Shown here piece by piece: positions 16,924 to 26,010 of a stretch of DNA of 64,000 nt (position 1 is its first letter; each line of letters starts with the position of its first letter). This DNA comes from Acidimicrobiia bacterium (lineage in GTDB: Bacteria > Acidobacteriota > Terriglobia > Bryobacterales > Bryobacteraceae). The stretch spans positions 17,137 through 81,136 of the forward strand of contig VFZE01000026.1 of the NCBI GenBank assembly GCA_016871315.1, read 5' to 3'. The notes beneath the pieces were generated by a model. That model was given only the letters and a program-made list of their open reading frames with translations, had not been told where the DNA came from and searched no databases. Both the position numbers and the translations under genes were made by a program.

Positions 16924-19275
16924 TCAGGCGAGGACGGCGACGCAGTGGGCGAGGTTGGGGATGGTGGCACGGAGGACGTCGTCGATGTGTTCGACGAAGA
17001 TGAACTCGATCTGGTCGAGGGCCTCCTTGGGGAGGTCGGGGAGGTCCTTCTTGTTGCCCAAGGGGAGGACGATGCGCAAGATGCCGGCGCGGCGGGCGGC
17101 GAGCACCTTTTCCTTGATGCCGCCGACGGGGAGGACGAGGCCGGTGAGGGTGACTTCGCCGGTCATGGCGGTGTCGGTGCGTGCGGGGCAGCCGGCGTAG
17201 AGGGAGGCGAGGGAGACGGTCATGGTGATGCCGGCGGAGGGACCGTCCTTGGGGGTGGCGCCTTCCGGGACGTGGATATGCAGACCGGTGTCCTTGAATT
17301 TCGAGGGGTCGATGCCGAATTCGGGGGCGTGGGACCAGATGTAGCTTTGGGCGAGCTTGGCCGATTCCTGCATGACGTCGCCAAGCTGTCCGGTGAGGGT
17401 GAGGCCTTTGGACTCCGGCAGAAGAGAAGCTTCGATGTAGATGACATCGCCTCCGGATTGGGTCCAAGCGAGGCCAGCGGCGACGCCGGGAGGTGATTTG
17501 AGGCGTGCTTTTTCGGGAGTGAAGGGTTGGGGGCCGAGCAGCTCCTGGACTTTCGATATGTCGATGAGGAATGGGCCGTTGTTGCCTTCGGCGAAGTGGA
17601 GGCTGGCCTTGCGGGCGAGCTTGCCGAGGGCGCGTTCGAGGCGGCGGAGGCCGGCTTCGCGGGTATAGCTGTCGATGACGGTGGAGAGGGCTTCATCGGT
17701 GAGCGTGCAGGTTTCCGGCGTCAGGCCGGAGTGTTTCCATTGGCGCGGGATGAGGTAGCGGCGGGCGATCTCGGCCTTTTCCTCGTGGGTGTAGCCGGGC
17801 AGACGGATGATCTCCATGCGGTCGAGCAGGGGCTGGGGAATGGTTTCCAGGCCATTGGCGGTGGTGATGAACATGACCTTGGATAGGTCGAAGGGGAGAT
17901 CGAGATAGTTGTCGCGGAAGGAGAAGTTTTGTTCGGGGTCGAGGACTTCAAGCAGCGCGGAGGCGGGATCGCCGCGGTGATCGCGGCCGATCTTGTCGAT
18001 CTCATCGAGCATGATGACGGGGTTGTTGGCCTTGGCGCGGCGGAGGGCCTGGATGAGGCGGCCGGGCATGGCACCGATGTAGGTGCGGCGGTGGCCGCGG
18101 AGTTCGGCCTCATCATGCATGCCGCCGAGGGAGAAGCGTTCAAACTTGCGGCCCATGGAGCGGGCGATGGACTGGCCGAGCGAGGTCTTGCCGGTGCCGG
18201 GAGGGCCGACGAAGCAAAGAATGGGGGCCTTGGCCTCTGGGTTCATCTTGAGGACGGCGAGCTGCTCGAGAATGCGCTGCTTGACTTCCTTGAGGTCATA
18301 GTGATCTTCGTCGAGGATGGTGCGGGCGCGGGAGATTTCGAGTTGATCCTCGGTGGAGACGCGCCAGGGGAGTTCAACGACGAATTCGAGATAGGTGCGG
18401 ATGATGTGGTGTTCGGGTGAGGCGGTGGGGATGCGTTCCAGGCGGGTGAGTTCGCGGTCGGCCTCCTTGCGGACCTCATCGGGGAGATCGGCTTTGGCGA
18501 GACGTTCGCGGAGCTGCTCGATCTCGGCGCCTTCCGGGTTCTTTTCGCCGAGCTCCTGCTGAATGGCGCGCATCTGCTGGCGGAGCAGGTATTCCTTCTG
18601 CTCCTTGGACATTTCGGTGCGGGCTTCGGTGGCGATCTTGTTACGGATCTCGAGGACCTGGAGCTCGTGGGAGAGGTAGGAATGAAGGAGGCGATAGGCG
18701 TCGGTGACGGTGGCGGCTTCCAGCAGGGTTTGTTCCTTTTCGAGATCGAGCGAGAACATGGAGGCGAGCAGGTAGGCCAGGCGCATGGGGTCCTGGTCGG
18801 AGGAGGCGAGCTGGGTGAGGTCGAAGGGGACCTGCGCGGAGGCAAGCTCCATTGCCTTGGCGGCCAGTTCGACGACGGAGCGGCGGAGGGCTTCTGCTTC
18901 CGGAGAGTTGTCGATTGCAACGGGTGCGGACTGGAAGGAGCCGATCATGTAGGGCTCATCCTGATCGATCTTGAGAAGCATGACGCGCTGCATGCCGAGG
19001 ACGAGGACCTCCATGTGGTCGTCGGAGGACTTGTTCATCTTGCGGATGACGGCGCGAGTGCCGTAGGTATAGAGGTCGGAAGCGGAGGGAGACTCGACGG
19101 AGGAGTCGCGCTGGCTGATGAGGACGATTTCCTTGTCCTCGGTGGCGAGAGCGGCTTCCATGGCGTTGAGGGAGCGGGGGCGGCCGACGGAAAGGGGCAT
19201 GAGCAGATACGGCATGAGAGCCGTGTTCTTCATCGGCAGGATGGGGAGGGACAGGTGTTTCTCTTGTTCGCTCAT
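16924..19275 (-). CDS. lon: ATP-dependent protease Lon
   Basis: A 783-residue homologue of the cytoplasmic Lon protease, which degrades misfolded and regulatory proteins. It has an N-terminal LON substrate domain (LPILPMKNTALMPYLLMPL), an AAA+ module with Walker A GPPGTGKTS (about residue 355) and Walker B VIMLDEID, and a C-terminal protease domain. The catalytic Ser is in KDGPSAG and the catalytic Lys in GGIKEKVLAA. GGGAG-type ribosome binding (GGGAGTCCC) precedes the ATG at 19275. clpB starts upstream with a 50-bp gap on the same strand, forming a proteostasis pair. Confidence 0.97.
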   Translation of the reverse strand: MSEQEKHLSLPILPMKNTALMPYLLMPLSVGRPRSLNAMEAALATEDKEIVLISQRDSSVESPSASDLYTYGTRAVIRKMNKSSDDHMEVLVLGMQRVMLLKIDQDEPYMIGSFQSAPVAIDNSPEAEALRRSVVELAAKAMELASAQVPFDLTQLASSDQDPMRLAYLLASMFSLDLEKEQTLLEAATVTDAYRLLHSYLSHELQVLEIRNKIATEARTEMSKEQKEYLLRQQMRAIQQELGEKNPEGAEIEQLRERLAKADLPDEVRKEADRELTRLERIPTASPEHHIIRTYLEFVVELPWRVSTEDQLEISRARTILDEDHYDLKEVKQRILEQLAVLKMNPEAKAPILCFVGPPGTGKTSLGQSIARSMGRKFERFSLGGMHDEAELRGHRRTYIGAMPGRLIQALRRAKANNPVIMLDEIDKIGRDHRGDPASALLEVLDPEQNFSFRDNYLDLPFDLSKVMFITTANGLETIPQPLLDRMEIIRLPGYTHEEKAEIARRYLIPRQWKHSGLTPETCTLTDEALSTVIDSYTREAGLRRLERALGKLARKASLHFAEGNNGPFLIDISKVQELLGPQPFTPEKARLKSPPGVAAGLAWTQSGGDVIYIEASLLPESKGLTLTGQLGDVMQESAKLAQSYIWSHAPEFGIDPSKFKDTGLHIHVPEGATPKDGPSAGITMTVSLASLYAGCPARTDTAMTGEVTLTGLVLPVGGIKEKVLAARRAGILRIVLPLGNKKDLPDLPKEALDQIEFIFVEHIDDVLRATIPNLAHCVAVLA

Positions 19276-19325
19276 GGGACTCCCTTCATTGAGTTAGATG
19301 CGTGGGGGGTGGAAAGGTTGCCACG

Positions 19326-21959
19326 TCAGGCATGGGTGAGTTCCCCGGTGACGGGCTGGGGATCGAAGTGGAGGTTGCCGGAGGAGGGGTCCATGCCGAT
19401 CAGGATGTGGCTGTGGCCGCGGACCTTGCCTTCGAGGATCAGGCGGGCGAGCGGGGTTTCCAGTTCGCGCTGGATGGCGCGTTTAAGGGGGCGTGCTCCG
19501 TAGCTGGGCTCGTGGCCAGTGCGGACGAGGTGGCGGCGGGCGGCTTCGGTGAGTTCGATGGTGATGTGGCGGTCGGCGAGGCGTTTGCGGAGGCCGGTGA
19601 GCTGGATTTCTACGATTTGGGCGAGGTGGTCTTCCGAGAGCGAGTGGAAGACGATGGTTTCATCGATGCGGTTGAGGAACTCGGGGCGGAAGGCGCGGCG
19701 TAATTCTTCGAGCACGGCGAGCTTCATCATGTCGAACTCGCCGCCGTCGAGGGTGCCGCGGTATTCGAGGATGCGGTGGGAGCCGATGTTCGAGGTCATG
19801 ATGACGATGGTGTTCTTGAAGTCGACCAGGCGGCCCTGGCCGTCGGTGAGGCGGCCGTCGTCGAGGATCTGGAGCATGACATTAAATACGTCGGGATGGG
19901 CCTTTTCGATCTCGTCGAAGAGGATGACGGAGTAGGGGCGGCGGCGTACGGCTTCGGTAAGCTGGCCGCCTTCTTCGTAACCGATGTAACCGGGAGGGGC
20001 TCCGATTAAGCGCGCGACGTTGTGTTTTTCCTGGTATTCGGAGAGATCGATGCGGATCATGGCGCGCTCGTCATCGAAGAGGGTTTCGGCGAGGGCGCGG
20101 GCGAGTTCGGTTTTGCCGACGCCGGTGGGACCGAGGAAGATGAAGCTGCCGATGGGGCGGTTGGGGTCCTTGAGGCCGGAGCGGGCGCGGAGGACGGCCT
20201 CCGAGACGGCGGTGACGGCGGCGTCCTGGCCGATGACGCGGCGGTGGAGGTCGTCTTCGAGGTGGAGCAGTTTTTGCATTTCGCCTTCAAGGAGCTTGGA
20301 AAGCGGGATGCCGGTCCAGCGGGAGACGACTTCGGCGATGTCCTCCTCGTCGACCTCTTCCTTGAGCAGGCGTGGGGATTTGTCGGAGGCGATTTTCTCC
20401 TCTTCGGCTTTGAGGGCGCGCTCGAGTTCGCTCATGCGGCCGTACTTGAGCTCGGCGGCTTTGTTCAGGTCGTAGGCGCGCTCGGCCTTTTCGATTTCGA
20501 GGCGCGTCTGTTCGATTTGTTCGCGGAGGTCGCGGAGGCGCTGCACGGCGCCCTTTTCGCGCTGCCAGCGGGCCTGGAGGGCGGCGGAGGTTGCCTTGAG
20601 CTCGGCGAGTTCTTTTTCGAGTTTGGCGAGACGGTCGCGCGAGGCCTGGTCGGTTTCTTTCTTGAGGGCTTCGCGCTCGATTTCGAGCTGCATGGAGCGG
20701 CGGAGGGTTTCGTCGAGCTCGGCGGGCATGGAGTCGATTTCGGTGCGGAGGCGGGCGGCCGATTCGTCGATGAGATCGATGGCCTTGTCCGGGAGGAAGC
20801 GGTCGGAGATATAGCGGTTGGAGAGGACGGCAGCCGAGACCAGAGCAGAGTCCTTTATGCGGACACCGTGATGGACTTCGTAACGTTCGCGGAGGCCGCG
20901 GAGGATGGAGATGGTGTCTTCGACCGAGGGCTGGTCGATCAGTACGGGCTGGAAGCGACGCTCGAGGGCGGCATCTTTTTCGATATGTTTGCGGTATTCA
21001 TCGAGCGTGGTGGCGCCGATGCAGTGCAGCTCGCCGCGGGCAAGCATGGGTTTGAGGAGGTTGCCGGCGTCGAGGGCGCCTTCGGCTTTTCCTGCGCCGA
21101 CGACGGTGTGGAGCTCGTCGATGAAGAGGATGATTTCGCCGGCCGAATCGACGACTTCCTTGAGGACAGCCTTGAGACGCTCCTCGAATTCGCCGCGGTA
21201 CTTGGCGCCGGCGATCAAGGCTCCCATGTCGAGGGAGACGATGCGGCGGTTCTTGAGGCCTTCCGGGACGTCGCCGCGGACGATGCGCTGGGCGAGGCCT
21301 TCGGCGATAGCGGTTTTGCCGACGCCGGGTTCGCCAATGAGGACGGGGTTGTTCTTGGTGCGGCGGGAGAGGACCTGCATGACGCGGCGGATCTCGTCGT
21401 CGCGGCCGATGACGGGGTCGAGCTTGCCCTGGTGGGCGAGAGCGGTGAGGTCGCGGCCGTAACGTTCAAGGGCCTGGTAGGTGGATTCCGGGGTTTGGGA
21501 GGTGACGCGCTGGGAGCCGCGGACCTCCTGGAGGACCTTCATGAGGGATTCGCGGGTGAGGCGGAACTCCTTGAAGAGGCGGCCGGCGGCGCCTGAGTCC
21601 TCGGTGATGGCGAGGAGGACATGTTCGATGGAGACGTATTCGTCCTTGAGGCGGGCGGCTTCCTGCTGGGCCTGGACGAAGAGGCGCTGGAGGCGGCCGG
21701 TGATGTAGACCTGATCGGAGGGAGCGCCCTGGATGGAGACCTTGGGGAGGCGGCTGAGTTCGCCGGAGAGGCGGGAATGGAGTTTGGTGAGATCGATGTT
21801 GGCCTTGAGGAGGATGGCGTGGGCGAGGCCGGAGTCTTGCTCGAGGAGGGCGAGGAGGAGGTGTTCGACGTCGATTTGCTGGTGGCCGAGGGAGACAGCA
21901 CTGGACTGAGCGCCGCGGGTAGCGTCCTGGAGTTTTTCGGTGAAGCGGTTAAAGTCCAT
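19326..21959 (-). CDS. clpB: ClpB disaggregase chaperone
   Basis: An 877-residue Hsp100 chaperone that works with DnaK to rescue aggregated proteins. The N-terminal Clp-N repeat domain ([18 protein letters not shown]) is followed by the first AAA domain with [12 protein letters not shown] and [13 protein letters not shown], a coiled-coil middle domain (about residues 420-540), and a second AAA domain with [11 protein letters not shown] and the [11 protein letters not shown]alker B. The length fits ClpB rather than ClpA or ClpC, and the middle domain settles it. The ATG at 21959 lies downstream of an AT-rich region that may hold its promoter. Confidence 0.97.
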   Translation of the reverse strand: MDFNRFTEKLQDATRGAQSSAVSLGHQQIDVEHLLLALLEQDSGLAHAILLKANIDLTKLHSRLSGELSRLPKVSIQGAPSDQVYITGRLQRLFVQAQQEAARLKDEYVSIEHVLLAITEDSGAAGRLFKEFRLTRESLMKVLQEVRGSQRVTSQTPESTYQALERYGRDLTALAHQGKLDPVIGRDDEIRRVMQVLSRRTKNNPVLIGEPGVGKTAIAEGLAQRIVRGDVPEGLKNRRIVSLDMGALIAGAKYRGEFEERLKAVLKEVVDSAGEIILFIDELHTVVGAGKAEGALDAGNLLKPMLARGELHCIGATTLDEYRKHIEKDAALERRFQPVLIDQPSVEDTISILRGLRERYEVHHGVRIKDSALVSAAVLSNRYISDRFLPDKAIDLIDESAARLRTEIDSMPAELDETLRRSMQLEIEREALKKETDQASRDRLAKLEKELAELKATSAALQARWQREKGAVQRLRDLREQIEQTRLEIEKAERAYDLNKAAELKYGRMSELERALKAEEEKIASDKSPRLLKEEVDEEDIAEVVSRWTGIPLSKLLEGEMQKLLHLEDDLHRRVIGQDAAVTAVSEAVLRARSGLKDPNRPIGSFIFLGPTGVGKTELARALAETLFDDERAMIRIDLSEYQEKHNVARLIGAPPGYIGYEEGGQLTEAVRRRPYSVILFDEIEKAHPDVFNVMLQILDDGRLTDGQGRLVDFKNTIVIMTSNIGSHRILEYRGTLDGGEFDMMKLAVLEELRRAFRPEFLNRIDETIVFHSLSEDHLAQIVEIQLTGLRKRLADRHITIELTEAARRHLVRTGHEPSYGARPLKRAIQRELETPLARLILEGKVRGHSHILIGMDPSSGNLHFDPQPVTGELTHA

Positions 21960-22003
21960 GATGTGCAGTTGTAGTGCGGCAGAAGCCGAGCTGATAACAG
22001 GGT

Positions 22004-22009
22004 ATCATA
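22004..22009 (-). promoter_or_regulatory. Candidate -10 of clpB in an AT-rich spacer
   Basis: The 135-bp gap 21960-22094 is markedly AT-rich compared with its surroundings. On the minus strand TATGAT occurs here, about 44 nt before the clpB ATG, with TTGTTG at -35 distance (15-bp spacer). It overlaps an inverted repeat TGATA-N6-TATCA (21992-22007). No CIRCE element was found. Confidence 0.3.
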
Positions 22010-22094
22010 TTAGCATCCAGATTTCAACAAACATGAGTCTATTTCTATCAGATTTTTGCAATTAGTTTATTTCCAATGATTTGTAGCAGTGATA

Positions 22095-22700
22095 CTATTT
22101 TCTAGGGTACTGACGCCTGATTTCCTGCTCAAACATCCATTCGGTGTAGCGGCGGGGGTCGGCGGGCGGGTGTGGGGAGGCCTTCCAGCTGTCTTTGTCG
22201 GGTTTAGGGTGAGTTCGATTTGCAAGTTTCAGAGTTTGGGTAGGATTGGTGAGCTTGGGACGCTCGGGTTTGTTGGATTGGTTGGGGAGAACTTGGTGGA
22301 GATGGCGGGTGGACTGTAGGAATTTGAGCTCGCGGAGGCAGGTCCGGGCGGTGCCTTCGTAGCGGGAGCGGTAGCGCATGACGCGGTCGTACTCTTGATC
22401 GAGGGATTTGTCGCGGTCCGCGGAAAAAGGGTCGGCGTCTTGGGCGGCGAGCTCGGCGAGGCGGAGCTCGGCGCGGTGGAGGTTCCAGTTGGCGATTAAG
22501 TAGCGGTTGAAGTGGAACTCTTCGAGACCGGTCTCGGGGAGGATGTTTTGGAAAAGGCTGACCCGGAGCATTTGGAATTCCATTTCCATGCCTGGAGGGA
22601 TGTAGAGGCCGGCGGAGGCGAGGCCGTGGGTGCGGGCGTTTTGCGAGGAGATGACTTTGCCTTGGGGCGTGCGGGGGCCCGTGGAAGTGTTCTTTTTCAT
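22095..22700 (-). CDS. GPRTPQGK/NARTHG-type small protein of unknown function
   Basis: A 201-residue protein whose N-terminal signature TGPRTPQGKVISSQNARTHGL is a recurrent motif of a poorly characterised family common in Acidobacteriota and Planctomycetes. The middle part is helical and charged, with LRLAELAAQDADPF and RSRYEGTARTCLRELKFLQ. The tail is proline- and lysine-rich and probably disordered. The start is supported by an AAAGGA stretch before the ATG at 22700. It stands alone between clpB and the MauE-type gene, next to a dispersed repeat (22897-22920), so it may be a mobile or duplicated element's cargo. No biochemical role is known to me. Confidence 0.72.
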   Translation of the reverse strand: MKKNTSTGPRTPQGKVISSQNARTHGLASAGLYIPPGMEMEFQMLRVSLFQNILPETGLEEFHFNRYLIANWNLHRAELRLAELAAQDADPFSADRDKSLDQEYDRVMRYRSRYEGTARTCLRELKFLQSTRHLHQVLPNQSNKPERPKLTNPTQTLKLANRTHPKPDKDSWKASPHPPADPRRYTEWMFEQEIRRQYPRK

Positions 22701-22779
22701 GGTCGTGGTCCTTTGTGTTTAGACAGAGATTTCCTTGCAGAGCCGCGAAGGGGGGCGGAGGGCTCCCGGGCGGGGGCCT

Positions 22780-22799
22780 CCTGTTCATATTATAACAGG
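22780..22799 (-). promoter_or_regulatory. Candidate promoter with inverted repeat for the GPRTPQGK gene
   Basis: A perfect TATAAT on the minus strand (22789-22794) lies within an inverted repeat CCTGTT-N8-AACAGG (22780-22799). The predicted leader is roughly 80 nt. The -35 is weak. The 6-bp arms could be chance. Confidence 0.35.
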
Positions 22800-22896
22800 G
22801 CGAAAAAAATGGTTTTCACTTAAGGGCAATGGAATGAGAGAGTTATCTTTTGTGACTGGGTGGGTCTGGGGGTGCGGGTTTTCATGATTGGCCGCT

Positions 22897-22920
22897 GATG
22901 AACGCGGATGAACGCGGATG
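22897..22920. repeat. Short tandem repeat in the clpB-side intergenic region
   Basis: Two copies of GATGAACGCG (22897-22906, 22907-22916) and a partial third follow a GATTGGCCGCT lead-in. The sequence resembles a dispersed intergenic repeat found in many bacterial genomes (from memory). The rest of 22701-22965 holds only the promoter noted above and AT-rich sequence. Confidence 0.5.
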
Positions 22921-22965
22921 CGGAAAGGGTAGCACAGGGGAGCGGGAACCGCGACTGCTGTCAGG

Positions 22966-23874
22966 TCATTTGATCCAGCCGAACTGCTTCAGGGTCTTGT
23001 GGGGTTCAGTCTGGTCAAAGTAGATGAAGGCGGCTTTTTGGCGGCCGTTTTCCAGCGCCACTCCAAAGGGCGGATCGTTGAACTTGAACGTATCGCGGAG
23101 AAGTTGGGCGTCGGCGCTCATCTTTGCCGGCAGGCCGGTGTCGGAAAGGAACTGTCCGGCAAACTGCGGGGTCGCGGTGGCCACCGCAAGCACTTGAGCA
23201 TCCACCCACTGGTGGCGGGACATGCGTTTGGCGGCGTCAAAACAGTGGGTGCAGGCAGGATCGAAGAAATAAACAAAGATCCGGCCCTCGTGGAGCGAGA
23301 AGGGCGCGCCTTCCACTGTCACTGTCCGCGGCGCCATGATCGCGCTTTGCTGGGTGAAGGTGACGCCGAAAGAGGCCGCCGTGAATACGAGAATCGAGGC
23401 CAGCACGAGCGCCGCCCCCCGGCGGCTATAGGAAGGCGCAGCCCACATGCCGGCCGCGACGGCCATGGCCAGCATCACCAGGTCGCCGATGAAGAATTGC
23501 GGACCGACGCTGCGCTTGAGCCACGGGAAGCAGCTGCATTCTTCCCCGCGCAGGGTGTTGTAGTGGTAGCCGATGTAGATCATGAAGGCAACCAGCAGCA
23601 CTCCGGTCAGCCATGCTCCCCAGCGGCGGAACCTCGGGACGGCCAGCAGCACGGCGGCGAAGATCTCGGTTGCCCCCACCCCGAGCGTCACGGGCATGCT
23701 GAGAAATGACGGCACCTGAAGCTGGGTAACGCGGGCCGCCCAGCCGATCGGATCGGTCACCTTCCAGACGCCGGAGACCAGAAAAAGGACGGCCAGAACG
23801 ATGGCCGATATCCAGCTGAGTGCGGATTTCCACGCCGGGGCCTCCGCGGCCGGATATGACATACTGTCATCCAT
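22966..23874 (-). CDS. MauE/DoxX-like membrane domain fused to a thioredoxin-like domain
   Basis: A 302-residue membrane redox protein. The N-terminal half has about four hydrophobic segments of the MauE/DoxX type (SALSWISAIVLAVLFLVSGVWK onwards) and a cysteine pair in EECSCFPW, where MauE-type proteins keep their redox cysteines. After another hydrophobic segment near residue 185, the C-terminal half looks like a thioredoxin fold with a C-x-x-C pair in DPACTHCFDAAK. The layout suggests relay of reducing or oxidising equivalents across the membrane. I use the ATG at 23874, which has GAGGAG and TACAAT immediately upstream, and which overlaps the start codon of the divergent amidohydrolase. An internal ATG at 23862 is an alternative. 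Confidence 0.8.
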   Translation of the reverse strand: MDDSMSYPAAEAPAWKSALSWISAIVLAVLFLVSGVWKVTDPIGWAARVTQLQVPSFLSMPVTLGVGATEIFAAVLLAVPRFRRWGAWLTGVLLVAFMIYIGYHYNTLRGEECSCFPWLKRSVGPQFFIGDLVMLAMAVAAGMWAAPSYSRRGAALVLASILVFTAASFGVTFTQQSAIMAPRTVTVEGAPFSLHEGRIFVYFFDPACTHCFDAAKRMSRHQWVDAQVLAVATATPQFAGQFLSDTGLPAKMSADAQLLRDTFKFNDPPFGVALENGRQKAAFIYFDQTEPHKTLKQFGWIK

Positions 23875-23887
23875 GCTCCTCATTGTA
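23856..23887. promoter_or_regulatory. Overlapping divergent start region with paired -10-like boxes
   Basis: The minus start (23872-23874) and plus start (23873-23875) share two bases. On the minus strand TACAAT (23882-23887) ends 7 nt before its ATG; on plus CATACT (23860-23865) ends 7 nt before its ATG. A perfect inverted repeat ATGACA-TAC-TGTCAT spans 23856-23870 and may be an operator. Confidence 0.45.
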
Positions 23888-25480
23888 GCCCTGCTGGGCG
23901 TTGCCTGCGCCTATGCGCAGGATCTGGCGCTCATCAACGCGAACATCTACACCGCCGACACGGCCCGCCCGAAGGCGCGAGTGATGGTGGTCAAGGGTGG
24001 TAAGATCGCCTCCGTCGGCAACGAGATCCCCGCCGATTTGCCGGCCCCAGTGCGCCGCCTGGACGCCAAAGGAGCAACCGTCATTCCCGGCTTCATCGAT
24101 TCCCATGGCCACATGCGGGGACTGGGCGACAGTCTGAACAATCTCGATCTGCGGGAAGCGAAGTCGGCCGAAGAGGCGGCGCGGCTGGTGGCGGAAGCGG
24201 CGCGGGGCAGGAAGGCAGGGGAGTGGATTCTCGGGCGAGGCTGGGATCAGACGCGGTGGCCCGGGCAGCAGTTCCCGAGCGCCGATCAGCTGCCCTCGAC
24301 GCACCCGGTCTACCTTACGCGTGTGGACGGGCACGCCGGCTGGGCCAATCGCAAAGCGCTGGAACTGGCCGACATCAATGCCGCCACCGCGGACCCCGGC
24401 GGCGGCCGCATCATTCGCGATAGCGCCGGACGGCCGACGGGGGTGTTGATCGATCGTGCGCAGGGGCTGGTCACGCGCAAGATACCGCCAGCCTCGCGGG
24501 AGCAGATCAGGGAACGGCTGGCCCGCGCCGCCCGCGAATGCGCGCGGCTGGGTCTGACGAGCGTTCACGACGCCGGCACCGGCGCCGAGGAACTGGCCGC
24601 ATATCGCGAGCTGATCGCCGCCGGCAAGCTGCCAATGCGCGTCTACGCGATGATCCGCGGAGAAGGGAGCCTTTGGGAGGAATACCTGAAGCGCGGTCCG
24701 GAAATCGGCGGACGGCTTACGGTGCGCAGCATCAAGCTGATGGGTGACGGGGCGCTGGGCTCGCGCGGCGCTGCTCTAAAGGCCGACTACGCCGATGAGG
24801 CCGGCAACCGCGGCCTGCTGATTCTCCAGCAATCCGACATCGAGCGCGTCGCCCGCGCCGCCGTCAGGGCGGGGCTGCAAGTGAACACGCACGCCATCGG
24901 CGACCGCGGCAACCGCACGGTGCTTGACGGCTACGCGGCGGCCCTCGGGGGCCCTAACAATCACCGGTTCCGCGTTGAGCATGCGCAAGTAGTCTCCCTG
25001 GCGGACATGGAGATGTTCAAGAAATACTCGGTCATCGCCTCGATGCAGGCGACTCACGCCACCAGCGACATGCGGTGGGCGGCCAAGCGCGTCGGCGAGG
25101 AACGGGTTCTGGGCGCCTACGCCTGGCAACGCTTTCTGAAACTGGGCGTCGTCGTCGCCAATGGCTCGGACTTTCCCGTCGAAGATCCCAACCCCTTGTG
25201 GGGTTTCTATTCCAGCATTACGCGCCAGGATCACGACGGCTCTCCGCATGGGGGCTGGATGCCGGATCAGAAAATGAGCCGCGAGGAGGCCCTCCATAGC
25301 TGGACGGCGGCCGGCGCCTATGCCGCGTTTGAGGAAAAGAGCAAGGGCACGCTTTCCCCCGGCAAGCTGGCCGATTTCGTCGTGCTCTCTTCCGACATCA
25401 TGCAGGTTGCGGCGGCGGAGATCCTCAAGGCGCGCGTCACGATGACCGTGCTCGGCGGCGAGATCGTCTACTCTGAATAG
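23873..25480 (+). CDS. Exported YtcJ-like amidohydrolase (amidohydro_3)
   Basis: A 535-residue metal-dependent hydrolase with a short signal peptide (MLLIVALLGVACAYA, then QDLALINANIYT). The metal-binding motif GFIDSHGHMRGLG begins the TIM barrel, followed by the carbamylation or metal region around SIKLMGDGALGSRGA, the HAIGDRGNR histidine, the ERVLGAYAWQRF segment and the metal Asp in NGSDFPVE. This matches YtcJ-type amidohydrolases with broad N-acyl or formamide substrates. Export to the periplasm is indicated by the signal peptide, which also fixes the ATG at 23873. The next gene follows after 2 nt. Confidence 0.85.
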   Translation: MLLIVALLGVACAYAQDLALINANIYTADTARPKARVMVVKGGKIASVGNEIPADLPAPVRRLDAKGATVIPGFIDSHGHMRGLGDSLNNLDLREAKSAEEAARLVAEAARGRKAGEWILGRGWDQTRWPGQQFPSADQLPSTHPVYLTRVDGHAGWANRKALELADINAATADPGGGRIIRDSAGRPTGVLIDRAQGLVTRKIPPASREQIRERLARAARECARLGLTSVHDAGTGAEELAAYRELIAAGKLPMRVYAMIRGEGSLWEEYLKRGPEIGGRLTVRSIKLMGDGALGSRGAALKADYADEAGNRGLLILQQSDIERVARAAVRAGLQVNTHAIGDRGNRTVLDGYAAALGGPNNHRFRVEHAQVVSLADMEMFKKYSVIASMQATHATSDMRWAAKRVGEERVLGAYAWQRFLKLGVVVANGSDFPVEDPNPLWGFYSSITRQDHDGSPHGGWMPDQKMSREEALHSWTAAGAYAAFEEKSKGTLSPGKLADFVVLSSDIMQVAAAEILKARVTMTVLGGEIVYSE

Positions 25481-25482
25481 TA

Positions 25483-26010
25483 GTGATCCTGCTTGCGCTC
25501 ATCCTTGCGGCCGGCAGCCAGTTGACGCTATTTGACGAGGTGGTGCGGCTGCCGCGCTCCCAATGGCGGGCCATCAACGTGACGCTGAAGCAGCGCCCAG
25601 CGCGCGTGGAGAGCCGCTTCCAGGTGGTGCGCGGCAACGCCGCACTGCGCGCCGTGCTGATGAGCCGCGATGATGTGGAACGCTTCCGCCGGGGCGAGGA
25701 GTTCCGCATCCTGGCCGCCACCGATGCCGGACGTGAAGGGAAGCTCAGCTATATCGTCAGCCGGCCGGACGACTACATGGTGCTGCTCGAAAACACTTCG
25801 CCGCGGTCGGCGATGGCGCAGTTCCACGTCGGGGTCGAGTTCAATGAGTACACCTCGTTTGAGCCGCGCACGGTTCCGCCGGAACGCCGGGCCGCGATAA
25901 TCGGTGTCAGCCTGCTGGTGTTCGCGGTGATCGGGGGGTGGTCCGGCGCCCTGCTGCTGCGGGCTAGCCGGCGGCAAAGAACTCAGCCGCTGCCGCCGCC
26001 GTTTTTCTGA
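25483..26010 (+). CDS. Exported single-pass membrane protein, function unknown
   Basis: A 175-residue protein starting from a GTG at 25483, 2 nt after the amidohydrolase stop. A short hydrophobic N-terminus ([17 protein letters not shown]) should direct export, a beta-rich middle part ([52 protein letters not shown]) forms the likely extracellular domain, and one C-terminal membrane segment ([17 protein letters not shown]) with a basic tail follows. The middle pattern faintly recalls GOLD/emp24-like beta-sandwiches; that is a guess. Its 3' end overlaps hemL on the other strand by 47 bp. Confidence 0.65.
   Translation: MILLALILAAGSQLTLFDEVVRLPRSQWRAINVTLKQRPARVESRFQVVRGNAALRAVLMSRDDVERFRRGEEFRILAATDAGREGKLSYIVSRPDDYMVLLENTSPRSAMAQFHVGVEFNEYTSFEPRTVPPERRAAIIGVSLLVFAVIGGWSGALLLRASRRQRTQPLPPPFF

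Noticed and set aside
20022..21596. A 524-codon open frame on the plus strand
   Set aside because: Antisense to clpB; repetitive acidic/glycine-rich composition with no domain.
21960..22094. A CIRCE or sigma-32 heat-shock promoter before clpB
   Set aside because: No TTAGCACTC-N9-GAGTGCTAA and no CTTGAAA/CCCCAT pair was found; only a weak sigma-70-like match.
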